Below are positions 38,487-46,471 of a stretch of DNA of 64,000 bases, one piece after another. This DNA comes from Streptomyces sp. AP-93 (lineage in GTDB: Bacteria; Actinomycetota; Actinomycetes; Streptomycetales; Streptomycetaceae), in assembly GCF_022808175.1 (NCBI RefSeq), contig NZ_JALGBX010000006.1:1-64000 (forward strand), given 5' to 3'. Position numbers and translations under genes: made by a program. The notes under the pieces are model-generated. The model did no database searches. It was not told the DNA's origin and saw only the letters and a program-made list of their open reading frames with translations. Within the stretch, counting starts at the first letter, position 1. Each line of letters begins with the position of its first letter.

Positions 38487-38918
38487 ATGGCGCGTAAGGC
38501 GCCCTCGCGGGTCCGGTCGGACCTGCCACGCCGGACGTCCCGACAGGGCGACCGAGCCGTCGTTCCGGGCGTCTCCTCCCGCACCCTCGTGGAGATCGCC
38601 CGCGTCGAACGCCACCGGTACGAGCCGGGCGCGGCCTATCGCGCGCTGTCCGACTGGCGCGCGACGGTGTACGGGCGGGGACCGTCGTGGATCATCTACC
38701 CGAGCTGGTACGACGAATGCCCCTGCTGCCAAACCGCCTGGGGCGGGGATCACCGGGAGACCTTGGAGGTCTTCTGCCAGGCCCTGCCCCGGCGCGCCGC
38801 GCGGGAGTTGCGGGCCGTGCTCGCGCCGCTCGACGCGCGGTTCCTCGCCCGGACGCTCAATGACCCGTACGCCCCGCCGGGGGATCCGTGGTGGCGGCGC
38901 CGGCTGGAGACGGCATGA
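38487..38918 (+). CDS. Conserved small protein of unknown function
   Basis: A 143-residue soluble protein, not recognised. It is basic at the N terminus (PRRTSRQGDR), with a central RYEPGAAYRALSDWR segment. A cysteine cluster in YDECPCCQTAWGG might bind a metal. A C-terminal helix (RRAARELRAVLAPLDARF) follows. Start ATG 38487. It is followed closely by a DUF3574 gene on the same strand. Confidence 0.5.
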   Translation: MARKAPSRVRSDLPRRTSRQGDRAVVPGVSSRTLVEIARVERHRYEPGAAYRALSDWRATVYGRGPSWIIYPSWYDECPCCQTAWGGDHRETLEVFCQALPRRAARELRAVLAPLDARFLARTLNDPYAPPGDPWWRRRLETA

Positions 38919-39005
38919 GGGGCCGGACGGGGCGGGCGCGGGCATGGGGTGAGGCCATCGGGTGGATCGGGCGTACCGATGCGGGGCTCCGGTCGTTCAT
39001 CCGGC

Positions 39006-39443
39006 GTGAAATGGACTTCGAACGCGCGCGGAAAGGTCGGCGGCGGGGTGCTCCTCGCCCTGCTCGGAGCGGGGATCCCGGCTCTGGTCGGAGCCGCGCT
39101 GAACAGTGATGTGGGGCATCCCTACCAGGAGACCCGGCTCTACTTCGGCACCGAGCGGCCGGACGGCCGTCCACCGGTCGGGGAGCGGGAGTTCATGGGG
39201 TTCCTCGAACGGGAGATCACCCCCGCGTTCCCCGAGGGGCTGACCCTCCAGGACGGGCACGGCCAGTGGCAGCGGGACGGGAAGATCATCCGCGAGACCT
39301 CGTACGAGGTGGTGCTGCTGTACCCGGAGAAGGAGGCCGACGAGCGCGGCGTGCGCATCGAGCGGATCCGGGAGGCCTACGAGAAGCGGTTCCAGCAGGA
39401 TTCCGTCGGGCGGTCCGACGACCGGTTGACCGTCGACTTCTGA
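39006..39443 (+). CDS. DUF3574-family exported protein
   Basis: About 145 residues. After a Lys/Arg start there is one hydrophobic segment (VGGGVLLALLGAGIPALVGA), a signal peptide or anchor, then the DUF3574 pattern: ETRLYFGTERPDG, FLEREITPAFPEGLTLQDG, GQWQRDG and IIRETSYEVVLLYP. The fold is thought to resemble a dimeric alpha-beta barrel; no activity is known. The start is unsure: GTG 39006 places a normal signal peptide at the N terminus, while ATG 38979 or GTG 38949 would add Gly/Ser residues ahead of it. Confidence 0.68.
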   Translation: MKWTSNARGKVGGGVLLALLGAGIPALVGAALNSDVGHPYQETRLYFGTERPDGRPPVGEREFMGFLEREITPAFPEGLTLQDGHGQWQRDGKIIRETSYEVVLLYPEKEADERGVRIERIREAYEKRFQQDSVGRSDDRLTVDF

Positions 39444-39459
39444 CCGGCCACGGGCCATC

Positions 39460-39533
39460 GGCCGCCGGCCAGTCCACCGGCCACGGCCACCGGCCACCCG
39501 CCACGGCCCCGGCCGGCGGACTGGCCGGTGGCC
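39460..39533. terminator. Long hairpin between convergent genes
   Basis: A 23-bp stem (39460-39482 with 39511-39533) has only two mismatches that would be G-U pairs in RNA, and a 28-nt loop. It lies between the DUF3574 gene and the NAD(P)-binding protein gene and probably terminates both. Confidence 0.7.
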
Positions 39534-39602
39534 CTTGGCCTGCTGGTCGCCGCCCCTGCCGCGACCGGTGGCTCGCGACGGGCCGGGGCTCGGGCGGCGG
39601 GG

Positions 39603-40259
39603 CTAGTTGCCCGCCACGTCCTTGACCGCCACCGGGACCGGGGTCGAGCCCGCGATCAGCTCCAGGGTGAGGCCCGCGGTCGCCGGCGTCTCGATCAGTT
39701 CGGCGAGCACCGCCGCCACGTCGTCGCGGGTGACCGGCCCGCGGCCCGTCTGCGCCTCCAGGCGGACCAGGCCCGCGCCCTCGTCGTCGGTCAGCGAGCC
39801 CGGGCGCAGGATCGTCCACTCCAGACCCAGACGGGTGCGGACGTGCTCGTCGGCCTCGCCCTTGGCGCGGAGGTAGTGGTCGAAGACCTCGTCGCCTTCG
39901 CGGCGGGTGTCCGCGCCCATCGAAGAGACCATCAGGAAGCGGCGTACCCGGGCCCGTTCGGCGGCGTCCGCGAACAGCACCGCCGCTCCCCGGTCCACCG
40001 TGTCCTTGCGCCCGGCCCCGCTGCCGGGCCCCGCGCCCGCCGCGAACACCGCGGCGTCCGCACCCTGCAGGATGCCCGCCACGTGCTCGACCGACGCCGA
40101 TTCCAGGTCGCACAGCACCGGTTCGGCACCCGCCTCCCTGAGGGCGTCGCCCTGTGCCGGATCGCGGATGATGCCCGCGACCTCGTACCCGCGCGCGGCG
40201 AGCAGGCGCTCCAGCCGCAGCGCGATCTGACCGTGTCCACCCGCGATGACGATGCGCAT
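39603..40259 (-). CDS. Atypical short-chain dehydrogenase-like NAD(P)-binding protein
   Basis: A 218-residue Rossmann protein. GGHGQIALRL (7-16) is the nucleotide-binding turn of atypical SDRs of the YwnB/NmrA-like group. SSMGAD and HYLRAKGEAD give a degenerate Ser-Tyr-Lys set. VDRGAAVLFADAAERARVRR is typical for these putative NAD(P)H-dependent reductases. Substrate unknown. ATG 40259. The stop lies 54 bp downstream of the amidohydrolase gene on the same strand. Confidence 0.82.
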   Translation of the reverse strand: MRIVIAGGHGQIALRLERLLAARGYEVAGIIRDPAQGDALREAGAEPVLCDLESASVEHVAGILQGADAAVFAAGAGPGSGAGRKDTVDRGAAVLFADAAERARVRRFLMVSSMGADTRREGDEVFDHYLRAKGEADEHVRTRLGLEWTILRPGSLTDDEGAGLVRLEAQTGRGPVTRDDVAAVLAELIETPATAGLTLELIAGSTPVPVAVKDVAGN

Positions 40260-40313
40260 GACACGACCGTACGACGAGCCGGGCGCCCGCGCCCGGGAAC
40301 ATGCGGTGAACCC

Positions 40314-41639
40314 TCAGGGACCGGGCTCCATACGGCCCTGCCGGGGCAGGTCCAGGGCCACCGCCACGGCGGAGTCGCAGTACTCCCGTACGGCACTCGT
40401 CCGGGCTACCACCCGTCCGCGGTGGATCACGATCCGGCTGTACGCGAGGGACAGCACGCTCGCGATCCGGTCCCCGCGCACGGCGAGCAGCTCGGCCGGG
40501 AAGCCGGCCTCCACCCGCACCTCCGGCAGGCCCATCGCCTCGCGGGCGGCGCCGGCGACCGAGTGGTAGGCCTCGGTGGCGCGGAGCCCTCCCTGGGAGG
40601 CCAGGAGGTACGCGGCTTCGAGCGGGTCCCCGCGCCCGACCGGGTTGCCCGCGTCGCGCAGGGCCCCGCTGCCGGCCGCGACACGAACCCCGGCGGCGCG
40701 CAGCAGCCGTACGGGGGCGGTGCGCAGGCCCCGCCGCTCCAGGGCCGCGCAATCGCCCTGGGGAAGGCAGGTCACCCCTACGCCGGCGGCCGCCAGCTGG
40801 TCGGCGGCCCGGGTCGCCACGTCGAGCGGGAGCCGGGACAGCCCGCCGCAGGGCCCGATGGAGACCCCGGGCCGCAGCCCGCCGGCCATGGCCGCGAGCC
40901 GGGACAGGCGGGCGGGGTCGTCGCCGTCGGTGTGCAGATCGACGGGGCAGCCGTGCTCGGAGGCGAGTTCGAGTACGGCTTCGAGGAAGCCGGTGGGGTC
41001 GGGGTCGAGGTCGGGGCAGCCACCGATGACGGAGGCACCCATCTTCACGGCGTCCCGCAGCATGGCGAGCCCGTCGGCCCCGGCCACCCCGGTCAGCAGC
41101 CGAGGAACGGCGACGGTGGTGAGATCGGTGAGCCCGCGCAGGGAGCGGCGGGCCTGGAGCACGGCCTCCAGGGGGCCGAGGCCGTGTACGTCGCCGATGC
41201 GCACGTGGGACCGGACGGCCGTGGCACCGTGCCCGAGCTGGAGCAGGGCCGCCTCGGTGGCGCGGCGCTGCACCTCGTCGGGGGAGTAGGAGACGGGTCC
41301 CTCGCTGTCCGCGGTCAGGGCGGTGTCCCCGTGGGAATGGGGCTCGGCGGGCGCGGGGAGCAGCAGGTAGCCGGTGAGGTCGACGCGGGCGCCCGCGGCG
41401 GCGGGCAGGCTGCCGGCCGTCCCGACGGCCTGGATCCGGCCGCCGCCGAGGCGGACGTCCACGGTGCGGCCGTCGGTGAGGCGGGCGCCGGTGAGGAGCA
41501 GGGTGCCGGACTCGGGGGCCACCGGCCCCTGGCTTCCCTGGCTTCCCTGGGTGCCTTCGGGGCCGTGCCCCCGCCCCTGGCCGCTGCCGGGGCGGTTGCG
41601 CGGGGACTGGGACGGCTGCTGCGGCGGGCTGTCGGACAT
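40314..41639 (-). CDS. Amidohydrolase-superfamily protein, cytosine-deaminase-like but lacking catalytic residues
   Basis: A 441-residue metal-dependent-hydrolase-fold protein closest in layout to cytosine deaminase. The HxH pair is present (EPHSHGD), as is VRSHVRIGD. But the CodA-type HxDE motif reads HTDG (Glu lost), the third metal His region reads VSIGPCGG (His lost), and the final GHD/GSD motif reads GSGALRDAGNP (Asp lost). The fold is kept while three residues needed for deamination are gone, so it may be a binding protein or an altered enzyme. About 45 Gly/Ser/Gln-rich residues precede the domain. The start is ATG 41639. Confidence 0.78.
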   Translation of the reverse strand: MSDSPPQQPSQSPRNRPGSGQGRGHGPEGTQGSQGSQGPVAPESGTLLLTGARLTDGRTVDVRLGGGRIQAVGTAGSLPAAAGARVDLTGYLLLPAPAEPHSHGDTALTADSEGPVSYSPDEVQRRATEAALLQLGHGATAVRSHVRIGDVHGLGPLEAVLQARRSLRGLTDLTTVAVPRLLTGVAGADGLAMLRDAVKMGASVIGGCPDLDPDPTGFLEAVLELASEHGCPVDLHTDGDDPARLSRLAAMAGGLRPGVSIGPCGGLSRLPLDVATRAADQLAAAGVGVTCLPQGDCAALERRGLRTAPVRLLRAAGVRVAAGSGALRDAGNPVGRGDPLEAAYLLASQGGLRATEAYHSVAGAAREAMGLPEVRVEAGFPAELLAVRGDRIASVLSLAYSRIVIHRGRVVARTSAVREYCDSAVAVALDLPRQGRMEPGP

Positions 41640-42504
41640 CGCGCTCCTGCGGTGGCTCGGGCGGTTTCTGGGGCCGTGGCCGCGGCCCGCGGCCCAAGAT
41701 CACGCAGCGTGCTCAGAGCCTAGGGGGCAGGGGTGCCCGCTTCGCGGAAGAGGGCAATAGTCGTACCGGTGCGTCTGGGTGGACCGCGCCGGCGAGGCCA
41801 CCCCGCCGGGCCCGAACCGGAGCCGAACCGAGAGCCCCCTCCGGCGCTCACCCCATGAGCCCCCTCCAAGGCTCACCTCCGGAGCCCCCTCCGGCGCTCA
41901 CCTCCGGAGCCCGCGTCCGAGCCCGCCCCTGGCCTGCTCCGGAGCCCGCGTCCGAGCCCGCCCCCGGCCTGCCCGCCGCCGCGGGAGCCTGCCTCCGAGC
42001 CGCCCTCGGGCCTGCCTCCGAGTCCGCCTCCGGAGTTCGCCTCCGAGCGCGCCTCCCGGGTCCGTTCGGGCCCCGGCTCCGTCCCCGATCCGCGGGACCC
42101 GCCCGCTGTTCGGGCCCCGGCCCCAGCTCCGGCCCCGATCCGCGGCCCTGCCCGCTGTTCGGGCCCCGGCTCCGGCCCCATCCGCGGACTCGTCCGGGAT
42201 CTGCTCCGGGGTGCCCGTGGCGACGGCTGGAGTGGTGGGGGGAAGGGGTGCCCAGGGGGTGGCTTTGGCGGTGAGGGGGCCGCCGGGGGGTTGCCCGGGG
42301 TTCGGCGGGGCTTCTTGGTGACTCAGGGTGGTGCTCGGGTGGTTGCGGGTGTGATGCCTGACACCTTTCGGGGTGAAAGGCGGCTGAAGGGGGGTCGGAG
42401 ACGCGTTTCGCGCGGATCAAGAAAGGCGGCGTGGGTGCTCCGAGGCCAGGCCCCGCAAAGGATTTGGGCGATCGGCGGACGACCGTGTAATGTCTTCCTC
42501 GCTC
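41640..42504. other. Non-coding GC-rich repeat region upstream of tRNA genes
   Basis: From about 41800 to 42190 the DNA is built from short degenerate units such as CTCCGGAGCC and GAGCCCGCGTCC. Two tandem copies of a ~52-bp unit (GATCCGCGG...CCCGCTGTTCGGGCCCCGGC) lie at about 42088-42190. The ORFs in all frames translate to Pro/Arg/Ser-rich sequence and I do not support any as a gene. Near 42464-42491 a promoter for the tRNAs is visible. Confidence 0.6.
42464..42491 (+). promoter_or_regulatory. Promoter of the tRNA-Thr/tRNA-Met/rpmG unit
   Basis: TTGGGC (42464-42469) and TGTAAT (42486-42491) are spaced by 16 bp and end 13 bp before tRNA-Thr. The match to vegetative promoters is good. Confidence 0.55.
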
Positions 42505-42577
42505 GCCCCAATAGCTCAGTCGGTAGAGCGTCTCCATGGTAAGGAGAAGGTCTGCGGTTCGATTCCGCATTGGGGCT
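42505..42577 (+). tRNA. tRNA-Thr (GGT)
   Basis: A 73-nt cloverleaf. GCCCCAA pairs with TTGGGGC. The anticodon stem is TCTCC/GGAGA with loop ATGGTAA (anticodon GGT). The T-arm TTCGATT is intact. Confidence 0.95.
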
Positions 42578-42625
42578 CTGGTGAGAGAGGTTCCCCACCC
42601 TCGGGTGGGGAGCGGATCTCATCAA

Positions 42626-42698
42626 AGCGGCGTAGCTCAGTCGGTAGAGCAAGCGGCTCATAATCGCTGTGTCACCGGTTCAAGTCCGGTCGCCGCTA
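42626..42698 (+). tRNA. tRNA-Met (CAT), elongator type
   Basis: A 73-nt cloverleaf. AGCGGCG pairs with CGCCGCT. The anticodon loop CTCATAA has CAT. A paired first acceptor base pair (A-T) argues against an initiator tRNA. A lysidine-modified Ile tRNA cannot be wholly excluded from sequence. Confidence 0.9.
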
Positions 42699-42787
42699 CA
42701 CACAGTAGCCGATTGCGGGGTCGGTCTCCCGATCGGCTACTCTTTTATGCGTTCATCCGTCCCTAATGTCCGTCAAGGAGCACTCAC

Positions 42788-42952
42788 GTGGCTGCCACCG
42801 ACGTCCGCCCGAAGATCACGCTGGCCTGCGTGGAGTGCAAGGAGCGGAACTACATCACCAAGAAGAACCGGCGTAACAACCCGGACCGTCTTGAGATGAA
42901 GAAGCACTGCCCGCGTTGCAACTCGCACACCGCGCACCGCGAGACCCGCTAG
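42788..42952 (+). CDS. rpmG: 50S ribosomal protein L33
   Basis: A 54-residue zinc-type L33. Two CxxC pairs ([10 protein letters not shown] and HCPRCNSHT) should bind zinc. The start is GTG 42788 with AAGGAG at 8-bp spacing. It sits just after tRNA-Met and before the MaoC pair. Confidence 0.95.
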
Positions 42953-43060
42953 CACTTAGCGAAGTCTCGTTCAACAGGCACAGTCATGAGGTCGTCCCCT
43001 TCATTCGGGGGGCGGCCTTATGTCGTTTCGACAGATCGTTTTCAACAAGGAGGGGGAGTC

Positions 43061-43552
43061 ATGGCGCTCGACCAGTCCTTCGTGGGGCGGAGCTACCCGC
43101 CCACCGATCCGTACGAGGTCGGCCGGGAGAAGATCCGCGAGTTCGCGGTCGCCGTGGGTGACGCCAATCCGGTGTACACGGATCCGGAAGCGGCCAAGGC
43201 GTTCGGTCATCAGGACGTGATCGCCCCGCCGACCTTTGTGTTTGCCATCACGTTCGCGGCGGCCGGCCAGGTCATCGACGACCCGCAGCTGGCGCTGGAC
43301 TACAGCCGCGTCGTGCACGGCGACCAGAAGTTCACGTACACCCGTCCCGTCCGGGCCGGTGACCGGCTGACGGTGACCTCGACCATCGAGGCCGTCAAGT
43401 CGCTCGCGGGCAACGACGTCATCGACATCCGCGGCGAGGTCCTCGACGAATCCGGCGAGCACGTGGTGACCGCCTGGACGAAGCTCGTCTCCCGGGCGCC
43501 CGAGCCCGCCGCCGCTCCCGCCGCCGCCGGTTCCGCTCCCGAGGAGGCCTGA
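43061..43552 (+). CDS. MaoC-like hydratase, N-terminal-domain type (HadA-like)
   Basis: A 163-residue hot-dog-fold protein. FVGRSYPPTDPYEVGREKIR and PPTFVFAITF match the FAS1-like dehydratase/MaoC_dehydrat_N family, whose subunit supplies no hydratase Asp/His pair but helps bind substrate. It probably pairs with the next gene (stop and start 2 bp apart) as a (3R)-hydroxyacyl dehydratase. The start is ATG 43061 after AAGGAGGGGG. The order rpmG, this pair, tRNA-Trp, secE-nusG matches the mycobacterial rpmG2-hadABC locus. Confidence 0.88.
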   Translation: MALDQSFVGRSYPPTDPYEVGREKIREFAVAVGDANPVYTDPEAAKAFGHQDVIAPPTFVFAITFAAAGQVIDDPQLALDYSRVVHGDQKFTYTRPVRAGDRLTVTSTIEAVKSLAGNDVIDIRGEVLDESGEHVVTAWTKLVSRAPEPAAAPAAAGSAPEEA

Positions 43553-43553
43553 G

Positions 43554-43982
43554 ATGGCTGCCCAGATCCAGTACGACGACGTCGAGGTCGGCACAGAGCT
43601 GCCGGCGGCGTCCTTCCCCGTCACGCGGGCGACGCTGGTGCGGTACGCGGGTGCGTCGGGTGACTTCAACCCGATCCACTGGAACGAGAAGTTCGCCACC
43701 GAGGTCGGACTGCCCGACGTGATCGCCCACGGCATGTTCACCATGGCCGAGGCGATCCGCGTGGTGACCGACTGGGTGGGCGACCCGGGTGCGGTCGTCG
43801 AGTACGGCGTGCGGTTCACGAAGCCGGTCGTCGTTCCGAACGACGGGCAGGGCGCGCTGATCGAGGTCACGGCCAAGGTCGCGGCGAAGCTGGACGACAA
43901 CCGGGTGCGGGTGGACCTGACGGCCATGAGCGCCGGGCAGAAGGTGCTGGGGATGTCGCGCGCGGTGGTTGCTCTCGCGTAG
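43554..43982 (+). CDS. MaoC-family hydratase (HadB-like, catalytic)
   Basis: A 142-residue hot-dog protein. The hydratase motif is YAGASGDFNPIHWNEKFA, with the catalytic Asp and His, followed by VIAHGMFTMAEAIR. It forms a heterodimer-like unit with the previous gene. The physiological substrate in a mycolate-free Streptomyces is unknown; fatty acyl or polyketide-like intermediates are possible. Start ATG 43554. Confidence 0.9.
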   Translation: MAAQIQYDDVEVGTELPAASFPVTRATLVRYAGASGDFNPIHWNEKFATEVGLPDVIAHGMFTMAEAIRVVTDWVGDPGAVVEYGVRFTKPVVVPNDGQGALIEVTAKVAAKLDDNRVRVDLTAMSAGQKVLGMSRAVVALA

Positions 43983-44148
43983 GGAGGGTCCCCCCCGTCG
44001 TTCCCCCCGGCCTCCCCGGTCGTTCCTCGGTTCGACGGGGGAGACCCTTAGGGGTCATCCGCTTCAGGCGTTGCCGACAGGGCCCTGGGCGACGAGGAGA
44101 CTCGCAGGTCAGGGCCTTTTTGGTGTGCGTTCCGGGGTAGGGCTTGTC

Positions 44149-44172
44149 AAGTTAGTGATTGAGTACTAACTT
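44149..44172. promoter_or_regulatory. TetR operator 1 (upstream of the regulator gene)
   Basis: AAGTTAGT (44149-44156) and ACTAACTT (44165-44172) are perfect inverted 8-mers spaced by 8 bp. The dyad ends 6 bp before the TetR ATG. A second site with the same left half and spacing lies in front of the efflux gene. Confidence 0.75.
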
Positions 44173-44178
44173 TTAAGC

Positions 44179-44733
44179 ATGGCAAGGATGAGTGCGGAAG
44201 AGCGTCGCGAGAGCGTCATTCTGGCGGCGATGGGCGAGTTCGCGCGGGGCGGGTACTACGGGACCTCCACCGAGGCGATCGCCAAGCGGGTCGGGGTGTC
44301 CCAGCCGTACCTGTTCCGGCTCTTTCCGAACAAGCAGGCCATCTTCCTGGCCGCCGCCGCCCGTTGCATGGAGGACATCCGACTCGTCCTCCAGGAAGCC
44401 GGCAAGGACCTCCACGGCGAGGACGCGGTCGAGGCGATGAGCGTGGCCTACATGAAGCTGATCGCCGAGCAGCCCGACAAGCTGCAGATGCAGCTCCAGA
44501 CGTACGTGGCCGTCGCCGCCGCCGAGGCTGCCGGGGAGCCGGAGTTCGGCGAGATGGTGCGGGCCGCCTGGATGGAGCTGTGGGACACCCTGCACGTGCC
44601 GCTCGGGGCCGACGTGGAGGAGACGAGCAGCTTCCTCGCGTACGGAATGCTGATCAACGTCCTGTCCGCCATGGGGTTCCCTCCCGGGCACCGGGTCTGG
44701 GACGGCTGTTACCCGGGCATCCGGCCCGAGTAG
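44179..44733 (+). CDS. TetR-family repressor of the adjacent efflux pump
   Basis: A 184-residue regulator. The helix-turn-helix is at about 20-55 (GYYGTSTEAIAKRVGVSQPYLFRLFPNK). The remaining helices form the ligand pocket (LQMQLQTYVAVAAAEAAG). It is predicted to bind AAGTTAGT-n8-ACTA dyads in front of itself and of the DHA2 pump 150 bp downstream, with release by a drug-like ligand. Start ATG 44179 is in a nearly leaderless position. Confidence 0.9.
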   Translation: MARMSAEERRESVILAAMGEFARGGYYGTSTEAIAKRVGVSQPYLFRLFPNKQAIFLAAAARCMEDIRLVLQEAGKDLHGEDAVEAMSVAYMKLIAEQPDKLQMQLQTYVAVAAAEAAGEPEFGEMVRAAWMELWDTLHVPLGADVEETSSFLAYGMLINVLSAMGFPPGHRVWDGCYPGIRPE

Positions 44734-44849
44734 CGAGTACGCCCCCCCGCCCACCTCTCCACCCCTCTATCACTCTCCCTCCCTGCCTCCCTGCCTCTCC
44801 ATCCCGCCGTCCGCGCATCGGCCGGTGCAGGGGTCAGTTCTGTCCATTG
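44734..44849. other. Pyrimidine-rich tract between regulator and efflux gene
   Basis: The top strand from about 44741 to 44813 is almost purely C/T (CCACCTCTCCACCCCTC, CTCCCTCCCTGCCTCCC). No gene is seen. Confidence 0.5.
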
Positions 44850-44873
44850 AAGTTAGTGATCAATAACTAGTTT
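44850..44873. promoter_or_regulatory. TetR operator 2 (upstream of the efflux gene)
   Basis: AAGTTAGT (44850-44857) is followed 8 bp later by ACTAGTTT. The left half and the ACTA core are identical to operator 1, with two mismatches further out. It ends 10 bp before the pump start. Confidence 0.7.
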
Positions 44874-44883
44874 TGGGGGAATC

Positions 44884-46362
44884 GTGCAGGACACCAAGCT
44901 TCGCGGGCCCGCGGTCTGGGCCCTCGTCATCACCGGGGCCGCCAGCTTCATGGCCGCGCTCGACAACCTCGTCGTCACCACCGCGCTCCCCTCCATCCGC
45001 GAGGACCTCGGCGGAAAGCTGGAGGACCTCGAGTGGACGGTGAACGCGTACACGCTCACCTTCGCCGTCCTGCTCATGTTCGGCGCGGCCCTCGGCGACC
45101 GGTTCGGCCGCCGGCGGCTCTTCATCGCCGGTACGGCCGTGTTCACCGCCGCGTCCGCCGCCGCGGCCCTGTCGCCCGGCATCAACGAGCTCATCGCCGC
45201 CCGAGCCGTCCAGGGAGTCGGCGCGGCGATCATGATGCCGCTCTCGCTCACGCTGCTGACCGTCGCCGTCCCCGCCGCCCGTCGCGGAATGGCCCTCGGC
45301 ATCTACGGAGCCCTCACCGGCCTCGCCGTCGCGAGCGGGCCGCTCATCGGCGGCAGCCTCACCGAGCACATCTCCTGGCAGTGGATCTTCTGGCTGAACG
45401 TCCCCGTCGGACTGGCGCTCATCCCGCTCTCCCGGATGCGCCTCGGCGAGTCCACCGCCCCGCAGGCGAAGCTCGACGTCCCGGGCACCGTGCTCATCAG
45501 CGGCGGGCTCTTCGGCATCGTCTACGGGCTGGTCAACGCCAACGCGCACGGCTGGACCAGCCTTTCCGTACTCACCCCGCTGCTGGTGGGGGCCGCGCTC
45601 GTGGGCGGCTTCATCGGCCACGGCTTCCGCAGCGCCAACCCGGTGCTGCCCATGCGGCTCTTCCGCGACCGGGGCTTCTTCGGCATCAACATGGCGAGCC
45701 TGCTGATGTTCGTCGGGATGTTCGGCTCGATCTTCCTGCTGAGCCAGTTCCTCCAGGGCGTCCTCGGCTACTCGCCCACCGAAGCCGGGCTGCGCATGCT
45801 CCCGTGGACCGCCATGCCCATGATCGCCGCCCCCATCTCCGGGATCCTCTCCGACCGGATCGGCAGCCGGCCCGTCGTGGTCGCCGGACTGGCGCTCCAG
45901 GCCATCGGCCTCGGCTGGTTCGCCGTGATCCTGGGCACCGATCTCTCCTACGCCGCCCAGCTCCCGGCGCTGATCATCAGTGGCATCGGGATGGGCCTGT
46001 TCTTCGCCCCCGCCTCCAACGCCCTCATGTCCACCGTCGCCCCCGCCGACCAGGGCAAGGCCGCCGGAGCCAACAGCGCCCTGCGCGAAGTCGGCGGAGC
46101 CCTCGGCGTCGCCGTCCTCGCCTCCGTCTTCTCCGCCCAGGGCGGCTACCAGTCCGGGCAGTCCTTCACCGACGGCACCGTCCCCGCCCTCTGGATCGGC
46201 GCCGCGGCCGTCGCCGTCGCGGCCGCCCTGGCACTGCTGCTCCCCGGCCGCGTCGAGGAGCAGGCCCGGGCCGCGGCGTCCCTGCCGACGGAGGAACGGC
46301 CGGCGGACGACCGGGGTGTCGCCCCGGCCGACGGGCGCGCCCCCGAGAAGGTGGCCGTCTGA
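44884..46362 (+). CDS. DHA2-family (EmrB/QacA) 14-TM MFS drug efflux transporter
   Basis: A 492-residue transporter. DNLVVTTALPSIREDLG (motif D1), ALGDRFGRRRLF (motif A) and GLAVASGPLIGGSLTEHISW (motif C, antiporter signature) identify a proton-drug antiporter. GTG 44884 follows GGGGGAATC. The product exports an unknown compound; the TetR-type gene upstream is the likely regulator. The C-terminal 35 residues are a hydrophilic tail. Confidence 0.92.
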   Translation: MQDTKLRGPAVWALVITGAASFMAALDNLVVTTALPSIREDLGGKLEDLEWTVNAYTLTFAVLLMFGAALGDRFGRRRLFIAGTAVFTAASAAAALSPGINELIAARAVQGVGAAIMMPLSLTLLTVAVPAARRGMALGIYGALTGLAVASGPLIGGSLTEHISWQWIFWLNVPVGLALIPLSRMRLGESTAPQAKLDVPGTVLISGGLFGIVYGLVNANAHGWTSLSVLTPLLVGAALVGGFIGHGFRSANPVLPMRLFRDRGFFGINMASLLMFVGMFGSIFLLSQFLQGVLGYSPTEAGLRMLPWTAMPMIAAPISGILSDRIGSRPVVVAGLALQAIGLGWFAVILGTDLSYAAQLPALIISGIGMGLFFAPASNALMSTVAPADQGKAAGANSALREVGGALGVAVLASVFSAQGGYQSGQSFTDGTVPALWIGAAAVAVAAALALLLPGRVEEQARAAASLPTEERPADDRGVAPADGRAPEKVAV

Positions 46363-46471
46363 GCGGATCCCGCTCGCCGGCCGGTGCCTCGGCGGCGGCC
46401 GGCGGGGGGACCGCAGCCGCCGCACCGCACGAAGTTCCGTACGACACGTCACGAGCGAGGGAAGGCCCGTC

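Noticed and set aside
41779..42321. ORFs in the repeat region before tRNA-Thr
   Set aside because: Pro/Arg/Ser-rich translations of DNA repeats in every frame; no ribosome site or family.
42626..42698. Initiator tRNA-Met
   Set aside because: The first acceptor pair is a normal A-T pair and the anticodon stem lacks the three G-C pairs of initiators.
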